A DNA stretch of 64,000 bases. Source: Glaciihabitans sp. dw_435. GTDB lineage: Bacteria; Actinomycetota; Actinomycetes; Actinomycetales; Microbacteriaceae. The stretch spans positions 62,001-126,000 of the forward strand of contig NZ_JAAVUZ010000009.1 in NCBI RefSeq assembly GCF_018449675.1, written 5' to 3'. Shown here piece after piece: positions 43,170 through 51,408 of the stretch. Position numbers and translations under genes: made by a program. Each line of letters opens with the position of its first letter. Positions within the stretch are counted from its first letter, which is position 1. The notes beneath the pieces were generated by a model. It saw only the letters and a program-made list of their open reading frames with translations, had not been told where the DNA came from and searched no databases.

Positions 43170-43179
43170 GGGGGGGGGG
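43170..43179. repeat. G10/C10 homopolymer just upstream of the aldolase-like ribosome site
   Basis: Ten consecutive G on the plus strand, C10 on the coding strand, end about four bases before AAGGAG of the gene starting at 43156. Such tracts are prone to slipped-strand length changes. Confidence 0.8.
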
Positions 43180-43256
43180 AGAGGTCGGGCGGCGAACGAG
43201 GCGACAGCGACGGGGTGAAGCGGTGGACGAAGTGGGAAGCGAGAAGAGCGGAGTGC

Positions 43257-43308
43257 GGAGAGCGGATGACCCGGGGCGGCGCGGAGAGCGGATGACCCGG
43301 GGCGGCGC
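43257..43308. repeat. Perfect 26-bp tandem duplication
   Basis: The 26-base unit starting GGAGAGCGGATGACCCGGGG occurs at 43257-43282 and again at 43283-43308 without a mismatch, in the gap between the monooxygenase and aldolase-like genes. Confidence 0.85.
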
Positions 43309-43428
43309 GATCCGGCGGGGTGGCACGGTCTAAGCGGAGCTGCGCGATCGGGCCGGGGCGCTGCCGCATCGCACGTCCCGCGCATCAGCGCGGCCGGGAT
43401 GACGGGGGTCACCCCGGCCGACGCCAGA

Positions 43429-44763
43429 TCAGACGCTGACGTGCGCGGAAACGGGAATCTCGAGCTCGAGGTGATCGCGCAGCGTGTCGCCCTCGTACTC
43501 GGTGCGGTACAGACCGCGCTCCTGCAGGACGGGAACCACAAGGTCGACGAAGTCATCGAGCGTCTGCGGCATGGCCGAGGGCACGATGTTGAATCCGTCG
43601 GCCGCGAAGTTCTCGAAGCGCTCGACCATGACGTCGACGACGTGCTCGGGAGTTCCCACCACGAGCCAGTGGCCCTGCGAGGCGCTTGCCTCCTGCGCCA
43701 TCTGGCGGATCGTGCGCTTGTCGTCGACGGCCCACGCGCGGTAGATCGTGAAGCGGCTCTGGTGCCCCTCGACCTCGGCGATCGACGGCAGCACCGACTC
43801 CGGCACGGTGTCGTCCAGGTCGTACTCCGACAGGTCGGTGTGCAGCGACTGGCCTACGAGGCGCAGCACCGTGTCGCGGTCGAGCAGCTCGGTCATGGCC
43901 GCGAACTTCTCGCGGGCCTCGGCCTCGGTGCGTCCGACGATCGGGCTGATGCCCGGAAGGATCCGCAACTGCGTGTGGTCCCGACCGGCAGCCGTCACCA
44001 GGTCGTGCATCTCCTGGTAGAACGCCATCGCCTCCCGCAGCTCGCTCTGGGCGGTGAAGATCACCTCGGCGTACTTGGCGCCGAGCGCCTTGCCATAGCC
44101 GGATGACCCGGCCTGCACCATCACGGGATGACCCTGCGGTGTCCGGCTGATGTTGAGCGGGCCCTTCACCTTGAAGTGCTCGCCGATGTAATTGATCTCG
44201 TGGATCTTCGACGGGTCGGCGTAGATACCGTTCTCCCGGTCGAGGATCTTCGCGTCGGCTTCCCACGAGTCCCAGAGGCGGGCGACGATCTCGACGAACT
44301 CCTCGGCGCGGCCGTAGCGGAACTCGTGCGTCGGAATACCGTCCATACCGAAGTTCTCGGCACCCACGTGCGAGGTGACGATGTTCCAGCCGGCGCGGCC
44401 ACCGCTCAGGTGGTCGAGCGAGGCGAACGCGCGGGCGACGTTGTAGGGCTCGGAGAAGGTGGTGGAGGTCGTCGAGACCAGCCCGACCTTCGAGGTGAGC
44501 ACGGAGAGCGCGGCCATCATCGTCAGCGGCTCGAACTCACGCCAGGGCTGCTGGCGTTCAATCTTCGACGTGTCCATGAAGACGTTGTCGGCGGTGAAAA
44601 CCATGTCGAACAGGCCGCGCTCGGCGGTCTGCGCAAGGTTTACAAAATGATCGAGGGATGGCACGGGGCCGAGCCCATTGCTGGGAAGCCGCCATGCCGC
44701 GGGGTGAACTCCGCTGTCTCCCAGGGATACTCCGAAGTGCATCTGACGTGGCTTGCTAGTCAT
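43429..44763 (-). CDS. LLM class FMN-dependent monooxygenase (NtaA/SnaA/DszA family)
   Basis: A reduced-flavin-dependent monooxygenase of 444 residues. The family pattern is clear: FTADNVFMDTSKIERQQPWREFEPLTMMAALSVLTSKVGLVSTTSTTFSEPYNVARAFASLDHLSGGRAGWNIVTSHVGAENFG, the last part being the FMN-pocket signature. NtaA/SnaA/SoxA enzymes oxidise chelators, organosulphur compounds or alkyl chains; the substrate here is unknown. A separate flavin reductase is needed and is not in the window. GGAGGAGAAA precedes the ATG at 44763. It follows a Dpp-type transporter operon on the same strand, which probably supplies its substrate. Confidence 0.9.
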   Translation of the reverse strand: MTSKPRQMHFGVSLGDSGVHPAAWRLPSNGLGPVPSLDHFVNLAQTAERGLFDMVFTADNVFMDTSKIERQQPWREFEPLTMMAALSVLTSKVGLVSTTSTTFSEPYNVARAFASLDHLSGGRAGWNIVTSHVGAENFGMDGIPTHEFRYGRAEEFVEIVARLWDSWEADAKILDRENGIYADPSKIHEINYIGEHFKVKGPLNISRTPQGHPVMVQAGSSGYGKALGAKYAEVIFTAQSELREAMAFYQEMHDLVTAAGRDHTQLRILPGISPIVGRTEAEAREKFAAMTELLDRDTVLRLVGQSLHTDLSEYDLDDTVPESVLPSIAEVEGHQSRFTIYRAWAVDDKRTIRQMAQEASASQGHWLVVGTPEHVVDVMVERFENFAADGFNIVPSAMPQTLDDFVDLVVPVLQERGLYRTEYEGDTLRDHLELEIPVSAHVSV

Positions 44764-44810
44764 TGGTTTCTCCTCCAACTGCATGGTGCTGTTCGTGTGG
44801 GGTGGGGCGT

Positions 44811-44846
44811 GAAGCGGGCGGGCGGCGTGAAGCGCCCGCCCGCTTC
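44811..44846 (-). terminator. Strong intercistronic hairpin after the ABC binding-protein gene
   Basis: A perfect 14-bp stem GAAGCGGGCGGGCG/CGCCCGCCCGCTTC with an 8-base loop begins nine bases beyond the binding-protein stop codon and ends before the monooxygenase ribosome site. With no T-run, it may act as a partial terminator or protect the 3' end of the transporter mRNA. Confidence 0.7.
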
Positions 44847-44854
44847 CGTGGGTG

Positions 44855-46438
44855 CTAGGCCTTGGTGCCCAGCGTGGTGAAGTCGAGGTAGCCCGGTGCG
44901 GTGAAGTCGTGCGACTCCTTCACTCCGGTCATCCAGGTCGGCGCCACCATGAAGTCGCTCAGGTACTCGAGGTTGGTCCAGCACCCCATCTCGTCGGCCT
45001 TCTGGCCGATCTGGGCGTACAGGTCCTCGTCACCGGTGCTGAGCGCGATCGGCAGGTTCTTGTCGATGAACGGGTCGGTGCAGGCGAACGTGTTGAGCGG
45101 CGCCGTGGTCGGCCAGTACAGCTGGGCCCAGAGGTACGGGTCCTGACCGTCGGGGTACGTTGCCGCGAAGAACACACCGGGTGCCGACTCGAGGTCGGAA
45201 GCCCAGTCGTACTCGACACCACTCGGCGACGCGAAGATCTTCACCGTGAGTCCGTAGCCCTGCATCTGCGCCGCGACGATGTTCACGAGCTGCGCGTCCA
45301 GGTCGGAGGCCGCACGGTAGGCGATGGTGATCGTCTTCTGGTCGGCGGGAAGCGCCTTGATCATCGTCTCGAGTTCGGACGGGTCGTAGCTCACGTTCTG
45401 CTTCGAGTCCGCCTCTGGCAGGAAGTTCTGGCCGTAGATCGTGGTGGCCGGGGTCACCGCGCCGTTCCACAGCTGGGTAGCAAGGGTCTTCGAGTCGATC
45501 GCGTTGCGGAATGCCTGCATGAAGGCCGGGTCGGTGAACGGTCCGCTCTTCGGGTTCAGTCGCATCATCTCCACCTGGAGGATCGGCAGGGAGTAGGTCG
45601 TCGAGCTCTTGCGCGTCTTGTAGTCCGCGAATGCCGCGCCGGTCAGACCCTGCAGGATGATGTCGATCTCGCCGTTGTCATACTGCAGCTGCATGGATGA
45701 CGCGTCGTTGAGCACCTTGTAGTTGATCGTCGTGAACGTGGGCTTCGTTCCCCACCACGAGTCCGCGTAGTCCATCTTGTAGCCGACGGCCGCCTCGACC
45801 GAGGTCAGCTCGTACGGGCCGGATCCCAGGTCGTGGGTGCGCAGGTAGGTCTGTGCGTCATCGGTTCCGGCGTTCTTCGTGAGTCCGGTCGGGCTCGCGA
45901 AACGAATGCCGAACGGCGACGCCATGATGTTGAGGAAGGAGGAGTTGGGCTCCTTCAGCGTGATGACGGCTGTCGTGGCATCCGGAGTGTCCACCTTGGC
46001 GACATCCGCGACCGTGTAGGCCATGCCGTTGCCGAGCTTGGTGCGACGCTCGATCGCCGGCGCAACGGCCGAGGAGTCGAACTTCGTACCGTCGTGGAAG
46101 GTGACGTCGTCGCGAAGCTTGAACGTCCAGGTCTTGAAGTCGGCAGAGTTGGTCCAGGATGTCGCGAGCCAGGGCTCGACCGTCAGGTCGCTGGATCCCT
46201 TGCTGTACCGAACGAGGCCCTCGTAGACGTTGTTGACGATGTTCAGGCCATCGCCGTAAGACACGTCGGGGTCCGGCGGGTCGGACAGGTCGCCGAGCAT
46301 GGCGATGTTGAGCACGCCATCGGTCGGGGCCTGTGCTGCGGTCGAGCCCGAGTCCGAGTTGGATGCGGAGCACCCGGCCAGAAGCAGGGTGAGCGCCAGG
46401 GCGAGCGCTGCGCCGGTTTTCACGCGGTATTTATTCAC
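44855..46438 (-). CDS. ABC transporter substrate-binding lipoprotein, family 5 (DppA/OppA-like)
   Basis: A 527-residue lipoprotein. The signal peptide ends in the lipobox LLLAGC (Cys23), so it is anchored to the outer face of the membrane. The mature part is an SBP_bac_5 domain: DGLNIVNNVYEGLVRYSKGSSDLTVEPWLATSWTNSADFKTWTFKLRDDVTFHDGTKFDS, the family signature. Solutes of this family include peptides, nickel chelates, opines and xenobiotics. The GTG at 46438 has GAGGAG six bases upstream. It follows the two permease genes. Confidence 0.93.
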   Translation of the reverse strand: MNKYRVKTGAALALALTLLLAGCSASNSDSGSTAAQAPTDGVLNIAMLGDLSDPPDPDVSYGDGLNIVNNVYEGLVRYSKGSSDLTVEPWLATSWTNSADFKTWTFKLRDDVTFHDGTKFDSSAVAPAIERRTKLGNGMAYTVADVAKVDTPDATTAVITLKEPNSSFLNIMASPFGIRFASPTGLTKNAGTDDAQTYLRTHDLGSGPYELTSVEAAVGYKMDYADSWWGTKPTFTTINYKVLNDASSMQLQYDNGEIDIILQGLTGAAFADYKTRKSSTTYSLPILQVEMMRLNPKSGPFTDPAFMQAFRNAIDSKTLATQLWNGAVTPATTIYGQNFLPEADSKQNVSYDPSELETMIKALPADQKTITIAYRAASDLDAQLVNIVAAQMQGYGLTVKIFASPSGVEYDWASDLESAPGVFFAATYPDGQDPYLWAQLYWPTTAPLNTFACTDPFIDKNLPIALSTGDEDLYAQIGQKADEMGCWTNLEYLSDFMVAPTWMTGVKESHDFTAPGYLDFTTLGTKA

Positions 46439-46562
46439 GGTTGTCTCCTCAAGTGGTAATCAGGGCAGTGATTTGCTTGGTGCTTGATAGGGGCAGTGCG
46501 TGGAGCGAAGGGCGGTACGGGTGAAATTGGTGGGGGTGGGGTGGGGAGGACGTGCCGCCGGA

Positions 46563-47555
46563 TCAGGCGACGCGCAGTCGCGGGTCGATGACTCCCTGCA
46601 GGATGTCGACGGCCGCGTTGACGAGGATGTAGCCGGCACCGAGGATCAGGGTGATCGCCGAGATGGCAGGGAAGTCGGATGCCCCGATGGCGCCCGACAT
46701 GTAGAGGCCGAGGCCGGGCCAGCTGAAGATGTTCTCCACCACCAGGGCACCGGCGAACATGGCGCCGATCTGCAGGCCCACGAGCGACAGCACGGGGCTG
46801 GACGCATTGCGGATCACGTGCCGGCCGACGACCTGCGAACCGGTGAGACCCTTGGCCTGGGCGGTGCGCACGTAGTCGTAGTCGAGGGTCGACCGCAGGC
46901 TCGAGGCGAACACCCGGCCGATCACGAGCGAGGGCCCGATCGCGATACACAGCGCCGGCAGGATCAGGTGGTGGATGGCGTCGAAGAATCCGGTGATGTT
47001 GCCGGCGAGGATGTCATCGATGAGCAGGAACCGGGTGGGACCGTGTCCGCTCTCCGAGCTTCGTCCCGATGCCGGCAGCCAGCCGAGCGTCTTATAGAAG
47101 AGGATGACCCCGAGAACGCCGAGCAGGAACGTCGGTGCGGCAGCTCCCGTGAGAATGAACCCGCGGAAGAGCGCCAGCGGCTTGCTGCGGCTCAGCGTGG
47201 TGAGCGCGAAGATCACGCCGAGGATGACCGCGATGACCATTCCCGCGATGCCGAGCTCGAGGGTCGCGGGCACGAACGCCTTGAGGTCATCGATCACCGG
47301 CTGGCGGCTGCGGTAGGACACCCCGAGGTCGCCGTGGAGAAGGCCGCCCAGGTAGTGGAAGTACTGCACGTACAGCGGGTCATCCAGTCCCATCTTTGCG
47401 CGCAGCGCCGCGAGCGCCGCGGCATTCGCCTTCTCGCCGAGGATCGCGCGGACGGGGTCGATGGGGCTGTACGTCTGCATGAGGAACAGCAGGAACGTCA
47501 GGACCAGAAGGATTATGACGAGGGACAGAAGTCGTCGGGCGATGAACTTGAGCAC
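46563..47555 (-). CDS. ABC transporter permease, DppB-like
   Basis: A 330-residue inner-membrane permease with six predicted helices: MLKFIARRLLSLVIILLVLTFLLFLMQTYSPIDPVR at the N-terminus, the periplasmic segment LYVQYFHYLGGLLHGDLGVSYRSRQPV, and the cytoplasmic EAA loop YVRTAQAKGLTGSQVVGRHVIRNA that contacts the ATPase. Partner of the DppC-like permease, separated from it by nine bases. Confidence 0.93.
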   Translation of the reverse strand: MLKFIARRLLSLVIILLVLTFLLFLMQTYSPIDPVRAILGEKANAAALAALRAKMGLDDPLYVQYFHYLGGLLHGDLGVSYRSRQPVIDDLKAFVPATLELGIAGMVIAVILGVIFALTTLSRSKPLALFRGFILTGAAAPTFLLGVLGVILFYKTLGWLPASGRSSESGHGPTRFLLIDDILAGNITGFFDAIHHLILPALCIAIGPSLVIGRVFASSLRSTLDYDYVRTAQAKGLTGSQVVGRHVIRNASSPVLSLVGLQIGAMFAGALVVENIFSWPGLGLYMSGAIGASDFPAISAITLILGAGYILVNAAVDILQGVIDPRLRVA

Positions 47556-47564
47556 GCGGCGTAC

Positions 47565-48425
47565 CTACCTTCTCAACATCAGGTTGCGGACGCCGCTGCC
47601 GGCGAGGTTGGCGACGATGGTCAGCACGAGGACTCCGAGCCCGGGGATTACCGGGACCCACCAGGCCTGCAGCAGGAAGCCGGCATTGTGCGCGGCGTCC
47701 GCCCCGAGTTCCGCGGCGGGAGGCGGGGTTCCGAGACCGAGGAACGAGAGGCTCGAGATCGTGAGGATCGCGGATCCGATATCGATGCTCGCCAGCACAA
47801 CCAGCGTGGGGACCACGCCGGGAAGAATGTGGCGGGTGGCGATGCGGCGGCGGCCGACACCCGTCATCCGCGCCGCTTCGACGTGCGGGCGGGCGGCGAG
47901 CGAGTGCACCTCGCCGCGGACGATGCGGGCAAAGTACGGCCACCAGACGATCGAGATGCCGATGAGCATGTTCGTGGTTCCGGGCCCGAGGAAGGCGACG
48001 ATCGCGATGGCGACGAGGGCTGCCGGCAGGGCGAGGAACAGGTCGGTCACGCGCATGAGCAGGTTGTCGAGCCATCCGCCCACCACACCGGCAATGGCAC
48101 CGACGGCACCACCGATCGCGATGCCGATGACAACCACGAGGATGCCGAGCGGCCACGTCGACTGCACGCCATAGATGAGGCGGCTGAGCACGTCGCGGCC
48201 GATGCTGTCGGTTCCGAGGATGTACTTCGAGGTGAACGGCGGCGTGTACGGGGCACCGATCGGCTGGATCGGGTCGTACGGCGCGATGAGCGGCGCGAAG
48301 ACCACGATCAGGCAGACGAGCGCGAAGAGGCCGATGCAAAACCACGACAGCATCTCGCTGCTGAGCCTGCCGCCGAGACCACGCGCAAGGCGCATGCGTT
48401 CCGGGACGAGAGTTGCTGCGGTCAT
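47565..48425 (-). CDS. ABC transporter permease, DppC-like
   Basis: A 286-residue permease with the N-terminal extension typical of DppC and about six helices: GTDSIGRDVLSRLIYGVQSTWPLGILVVVIG, and the EAA loop HVEAARMTGVGRRRIATRHILPGVVPTLVV. Its ATG overlaps the stop of the ATPase gene (ATGA). Confidence 0.93.
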   Translation of the reverse strand: MTAATLVPERMRLARGLGGRLSSEMLSWFCIGLFALVCLIVVFAPLIAPYDPIQPIGAPYTPPFTSKYILGTDSIGRDVLSRLIYGVQSTWPLGILVVVIGIAIGGAVGAIAGVVGGWLDNLLMRVTDLFLALPAALVAIAIVAFLGPGTTNMLIGISIVWWPYFARIVRGEVHSLAARPHVEAARMTGVGRRRIATRHILPGVVPTLVVLASIDIGSAILTISSLSFLGLGTPPPAAELGADAAHNAGFLLQAWWVPVIPGLGVLVLTIVANLAGSGVRNLMLRR

Positions 48426-50119
48426 GATGCGAGCTCCTCGGCGAAGGTCAGGTCGGGAATGGCAGCGACGAGCTTCTTCGTGTACTCGTTCTGCGGGTTG
48501 TGAATGATCTGGTTCGCCTCGCCAATTTCCACGATCTCCCCCTTGTTCATGACCACGATGCGGTCGGCTATCACGCGAGCCACCGACAGGTCGTGGGTGA
48601 CGAAGAGCATGGACATACCGACCCGCTTGCGCAGCCTGCGCAGCAGGTTGATGACGGTGGCGGCCATCCAGGCGTCAAGAGCACTCGTCGGCTCGTCGCA
48701 CAGGAGAATGGATGGCGGGACTATCGCAGCTCTCGCGAGGGCAACCCGCTGACGCTGGCCACCCGAGAGATCCCGCGAGTGAACCCGCAGAATCTCGGGG
48801 CCGAGACCGACGAGCGCGAGGGACTCCGAGATGCGCTCGGCGAACTCCGAGCTCGGCACGTTCTCGAGCACGAGGCGCTCGCGGAGGATCTCATCGACGC
48901 GAAGCCACGGGGTCAGGGATGCGCCGGCGTCCTGAAACACCATCTGCGGGCGGGACCCCTTCATACGCGAGATGCTGCCGACACCGGCATCCGCTGTCTC
49001 GAGTCCCGCAATGATGCGCAAGAGAGTCGACTTGCCCGATCCGCTCTCGCCGACGATCGCGACCGATTCGCCATCGGCGATCGCGAGGGAGACATCGTGC
49101 AGGGCACGCAGGGTGTTCGCTCCCTTCTTGCCGCGGACGGAGAAGGTCTTCGACACGTTGGTGACGTCGACCGACAGCGGCGCGTCCACGGGGGGCTGCA
49201 CGAAGGTGTCGAAGACCTCGTCGCTGGCGACCGTTGGCTCATCCCCGCCGAGGTTGAAGGTCGGCAGCGGCAGGCTCTTGTCGGTGTCGAGGCTGATGCG
49301 CGAGGCGAGCAGCGCCCTGGTGTACTCGTGCTTCGGGCTCGAGAGGATGGTGGCGGCCGGGCCGATCTCGACGAGTCGCCCGGCGCTCATGACGGCGATG
49401 CGGTCGGAAATCTCGCCGGCGACGCCGAGGTCGTGGGTCACCATGAGCACGCTGCAGTGCAACTGCGACTTGAGTTCGCGCAGCAGGTCGAGCACCTGGC
49501 GCTGCACCGTGACATCGAGGGCGGTCGTCGGCTCATCGGCGATGATGAGGGCGGGAGATCCCGCGACGGCCATCGCGATCATCACGCGCTGGCGCAGACC
49601 GCCGGAGAGCTGATGGGGAAAGGCGTCGTACCGGGTCTCGGGGTTGCTGATGCCGGCCAACGCGAGAAGGCGGAGCGCCTCGGCCTTGGTGCCCGCGGCC
49701 TCCAGCACCTGGTGTCCGATGGTCATCGTCGGGTTCAGCGACGTCATCGGGTCCTGAAAGATCACGCCGAGGCTGTTGCGGCGCAGGTTCCGCATGCTCC
49801 TGGCGCTCGCACCGATGACGGAGGTGCCGCAGACGGAGACGGAGCCGGTGATTTCCGGGCGCGACCTGTCGGGCAGCAATCCCATGAGGGTGAGCCCGAG
49901 CACGCTCTTTCCCGACCCGGACTGCCCGACGAGGCCGAGGACCTCGCCCTTCTGGATGTCGAGGTCGAGACTGTGCAGCACCGTCTCGGTCTTCCCGTTG
50001 CGGGTGAGCTTCACCTCGAGGCCGGAGATGGCGACGACGGGGCTGGAAGAGGTGGGGTCCGCACGGTGCTGCGGCGGCGTGTGAGGCGCGGTGTCGAGGT
50101 CCAACAATTTTTCGCTCAT
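48422..50119 (-). CDS. Dual-domain ABC transporter ATPase (DppD-DppF fusion type)
   Basis: A 565-residue ATPase carrying both nucleotide-binding domains of an oligopeptide-type importer. Domain 1 has Walker A GLVGQSGSGKSVLG, signature LSGGLRQRVMIA and Walker B ALIIADEPTTALD. Domain 2 has AIVGESGSGKSTLL, LSGGQRQRVALARA and ILLCDEPTSALD. A DLGVAGEISDRIAVM-type D/H region follows each. It is the first gene of the transporter - monooxygenase - aldolase-like cluster; the preceding 170 bases are unusually AT-rich. Confidence 0.93.
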   Translation of the reverse strand: MSEKLLDLDTAPHTPPQHRADPTSSSPVVAISGLEVKLTRNGKTETVLHSLDLDIQKGEVLGLVGQSGSGKSVLGLTLMGLLPDRSRPEITGSVSVCGTSVIGASARSMRNLRRNSLGVIFQDPMTSLNPTMTIGHQVLEAAGTKAEALRLLALAGISNPETRYDAFPHQLSGGLRQRVMIAMAVAGSPALIIADEPTTALDVTVQRQVLDLLRELKSQLHCSVLMVTHDLGVAGEISDRIAVMSAGRLVEIGPAATILSSPKHEYTRALLASRISLDTDKSLPLPTFNLGGDEPTVASDEVFDTFVQPPVDAPLSVDVTNVSKTFSVRGKKGANTLRALHDVSLAIADGESVAIVGESGSGKSTLLRIIAGLETADAGVGSISRMKGSRPQMVFQDAGASLTPWLRVDEILRERLVLENVPSSEFAERISESLALVGLGPEILRVHSRDLSGGQRQRVALARAAIVPPSILLCDEPTSALDAWMAATVINLLRRLRKRVGMSMLFVTHDLSVARVIADRIVVMNKGEIVEIGEANQIIHNPQNEYTKKLVAAIPDLTFAEELAS

Positions 50120-50289
50120 AAAGTCATTCTCTCCCCTCTATATTTCGGCTATTAATGCTCTGTATTAATATCTTGTTTCCCGTATTACCCGAATTTTGGG
50201 ATCGATAAATAACCGCCATTTCGACGGGTATTTACGGGAGTTATTTGGACTTACGACTCAGTTTGTAAAAGTGTTCGGGTTCTGCTGGT
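50120..50289. promoter_or_regulatory. AT-rich control region of the ABC transporter/monooxygenase operon
   Basis: This 170-base gap is far richer in A+T than the rest of the window. It holds a long near-perfect inverted repeat, CCCGTATTACCCG (50179-50191) with CGGGTATTTACGGG (50225-50238), and two ATTAAT repeats at about 50152 and 50164. It separates the aminotransferase stop from the ATPase start. It probably contains the operon promoter, an operator and possibly Lsr2 binding sites. Confidence 0.55.
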
Positions 50290-51408
50290 TCAGGTCTGCG
50301 GTGTCCCCGGTGGCGTGTAGACAAAGCCGGCGAGCGCCGTGGACAACGCCCTGGCCAGACCGGACTGCCCGACGCTGACGCGAACGCCCTCGCCGGTGAA
50401 GCACCGCACGGCGATGCCGCTCGCCGCGCACAGGTTGGCGAGCTCTTCCGCCTGGGCGCCCACGGGCAGCCAGATGAAGTTGCCATGGGCGGATGCCACG
50501 GGCAGACCGAGCACGCGCAGGGCCGTGGCGACTTCTTCCCGGCTGGTCGTGACCTTCTCGATGATCTCCGCGCGGTAGGTGTGCTCTTCGAGCGACGCGA
50601 TGGCGGCGGCAACAGCGGGCGAGGACACCGGGAAGGGCGTCATCACCGCGCGGGTGGCGGCGACAATCTCGGGGCTGGCGATCATGTATCCGGCACGGAA
50701 ACCGGCGAGCGAGTAGACCTTGGAGAAGGTGCGCAGCAGCACGAGGTTCGGGTACTGACGCAGCAGCGGAACCGCGTCGAACGACCCGGGCGAGCTCGGG
50801 TCGACGAACTCGCGGTAGGCCTCGTCGAGCACAACGATTACCCGGCTCGGCACCCGGTCGAGGAAGTCGACGAGGTTCTTGGCGCTGAGCACCGCGCCGG
50901 TCGGGTTGTTCGGGCTGCAGAGGATCACCGCGTCGGTGTCGTCACCGACCGCGTTCGCGATCGAGACCAGGTCGTGCTGGTGGTTGGCGAGGTTCGTGAT
51001 CCCGACCGAGCGGGCCCCGACGGCACCGATGCTGATCGGGTAGGCCTCGTAGCTGCGCCAGGCGTGAACGACATCATGGTCGGGACGCACGTAGGCGAGC
51101 AGCAGGTGGTTGAGGAGGGAAAGCGATCCGTCACCGACCGCGACGGTCGAGGCATCCACCCCCATGTGCTCGGCGAGCGCGACCACCAGCGTCTCGCCGT
51201 GCAGCGCGGGGTAGCGGTTGCCCCCGGCGATGGCCGCGGACACGGCCTCGGTCACCGCGTCGGACGGCGAGAACGGCGACTCGTTGGACGAGGCACGGAA
51301 CACGATGGGCACCGCGCCAACGGTTGCCGAGGTGTAGAGCGGCAGGTCCTTGACGTGGTCGCGGGGAGCCGGAGCTGCCGCGGCGTCGGTCTCAGTGGTG
51401 AAGGTCAT
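50290..51408 (-). CDS. Class I/II PLP-dependent aminotransferase (HisC-like)
   Basis: A fold-type I aminotransferase of 372 residues. It shows FRASSNESPFSPSDAV at the N-terminus, ILCSPNNPTGAVLS, VIVVLDEAYREFV (PLP Asp/Tyr) and the Schiff-base lysine in LLRTFSKVYSLAGFRAGYMIA, with the carboxylate-binding Arg near the C-terminus (GVRVSVG). By sequence it is histidinol-phosphate transaminase-like. It overlaps hutH by 17 bases, so it is more likely a catabolic or broad-range aromatic/histidine aminotransferase than the biosynthetic enzyme. The ATG at 51408 follows GGAG. Confidence 0.87.
   Translation of the reverse strand: MTFTTETDAAAAPAPRDHVKDLPLYTSATVGAVPIVFRASSNESPFSPSDAVTEAVSAAIAGGNRYPALHGETLVVALAEHMGVDASTVAVGDGSLSLLNHLLLAYVRPDHDVVHAWRSYEAYPISIGAVGARSVGITNLANHQHDLVSIANAVGDDTDAVILCSPNNPTGAVLSAKNLVDFLDRVPSRVIVVLDEAYREFVDPSSPGSFDAVPLLRQYPNLVLLRTFSKVYSLAGFRAGYMIASPEIVAATRAVMTPFPVSSPAVAAAIASLEEHTYRAEIIEKVTTSREEVATALRVLGLPVASAHGNFIWLPVGAQAEELANLCAASGIAVRCFTGEGVRVSVGQSGLARALSTALAGFVYTPPGTPQT

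Noticed and set aside
46500-50155. Two long plus-strand frames (667 and 551 codons) opposite the ABC transporter
   Set aside because: Rich in Asp/Glu/Arg/Gly without motifs; the minus strand carries complete ABC signatures.
50179-50238. Inverted repeat considered as insertion-sequence ends or a terminator
   Set aside because: No transposase between or beside the arms, the loop is 33 bases and there is no T-run on the aminotransferase side; an operator is more likely.
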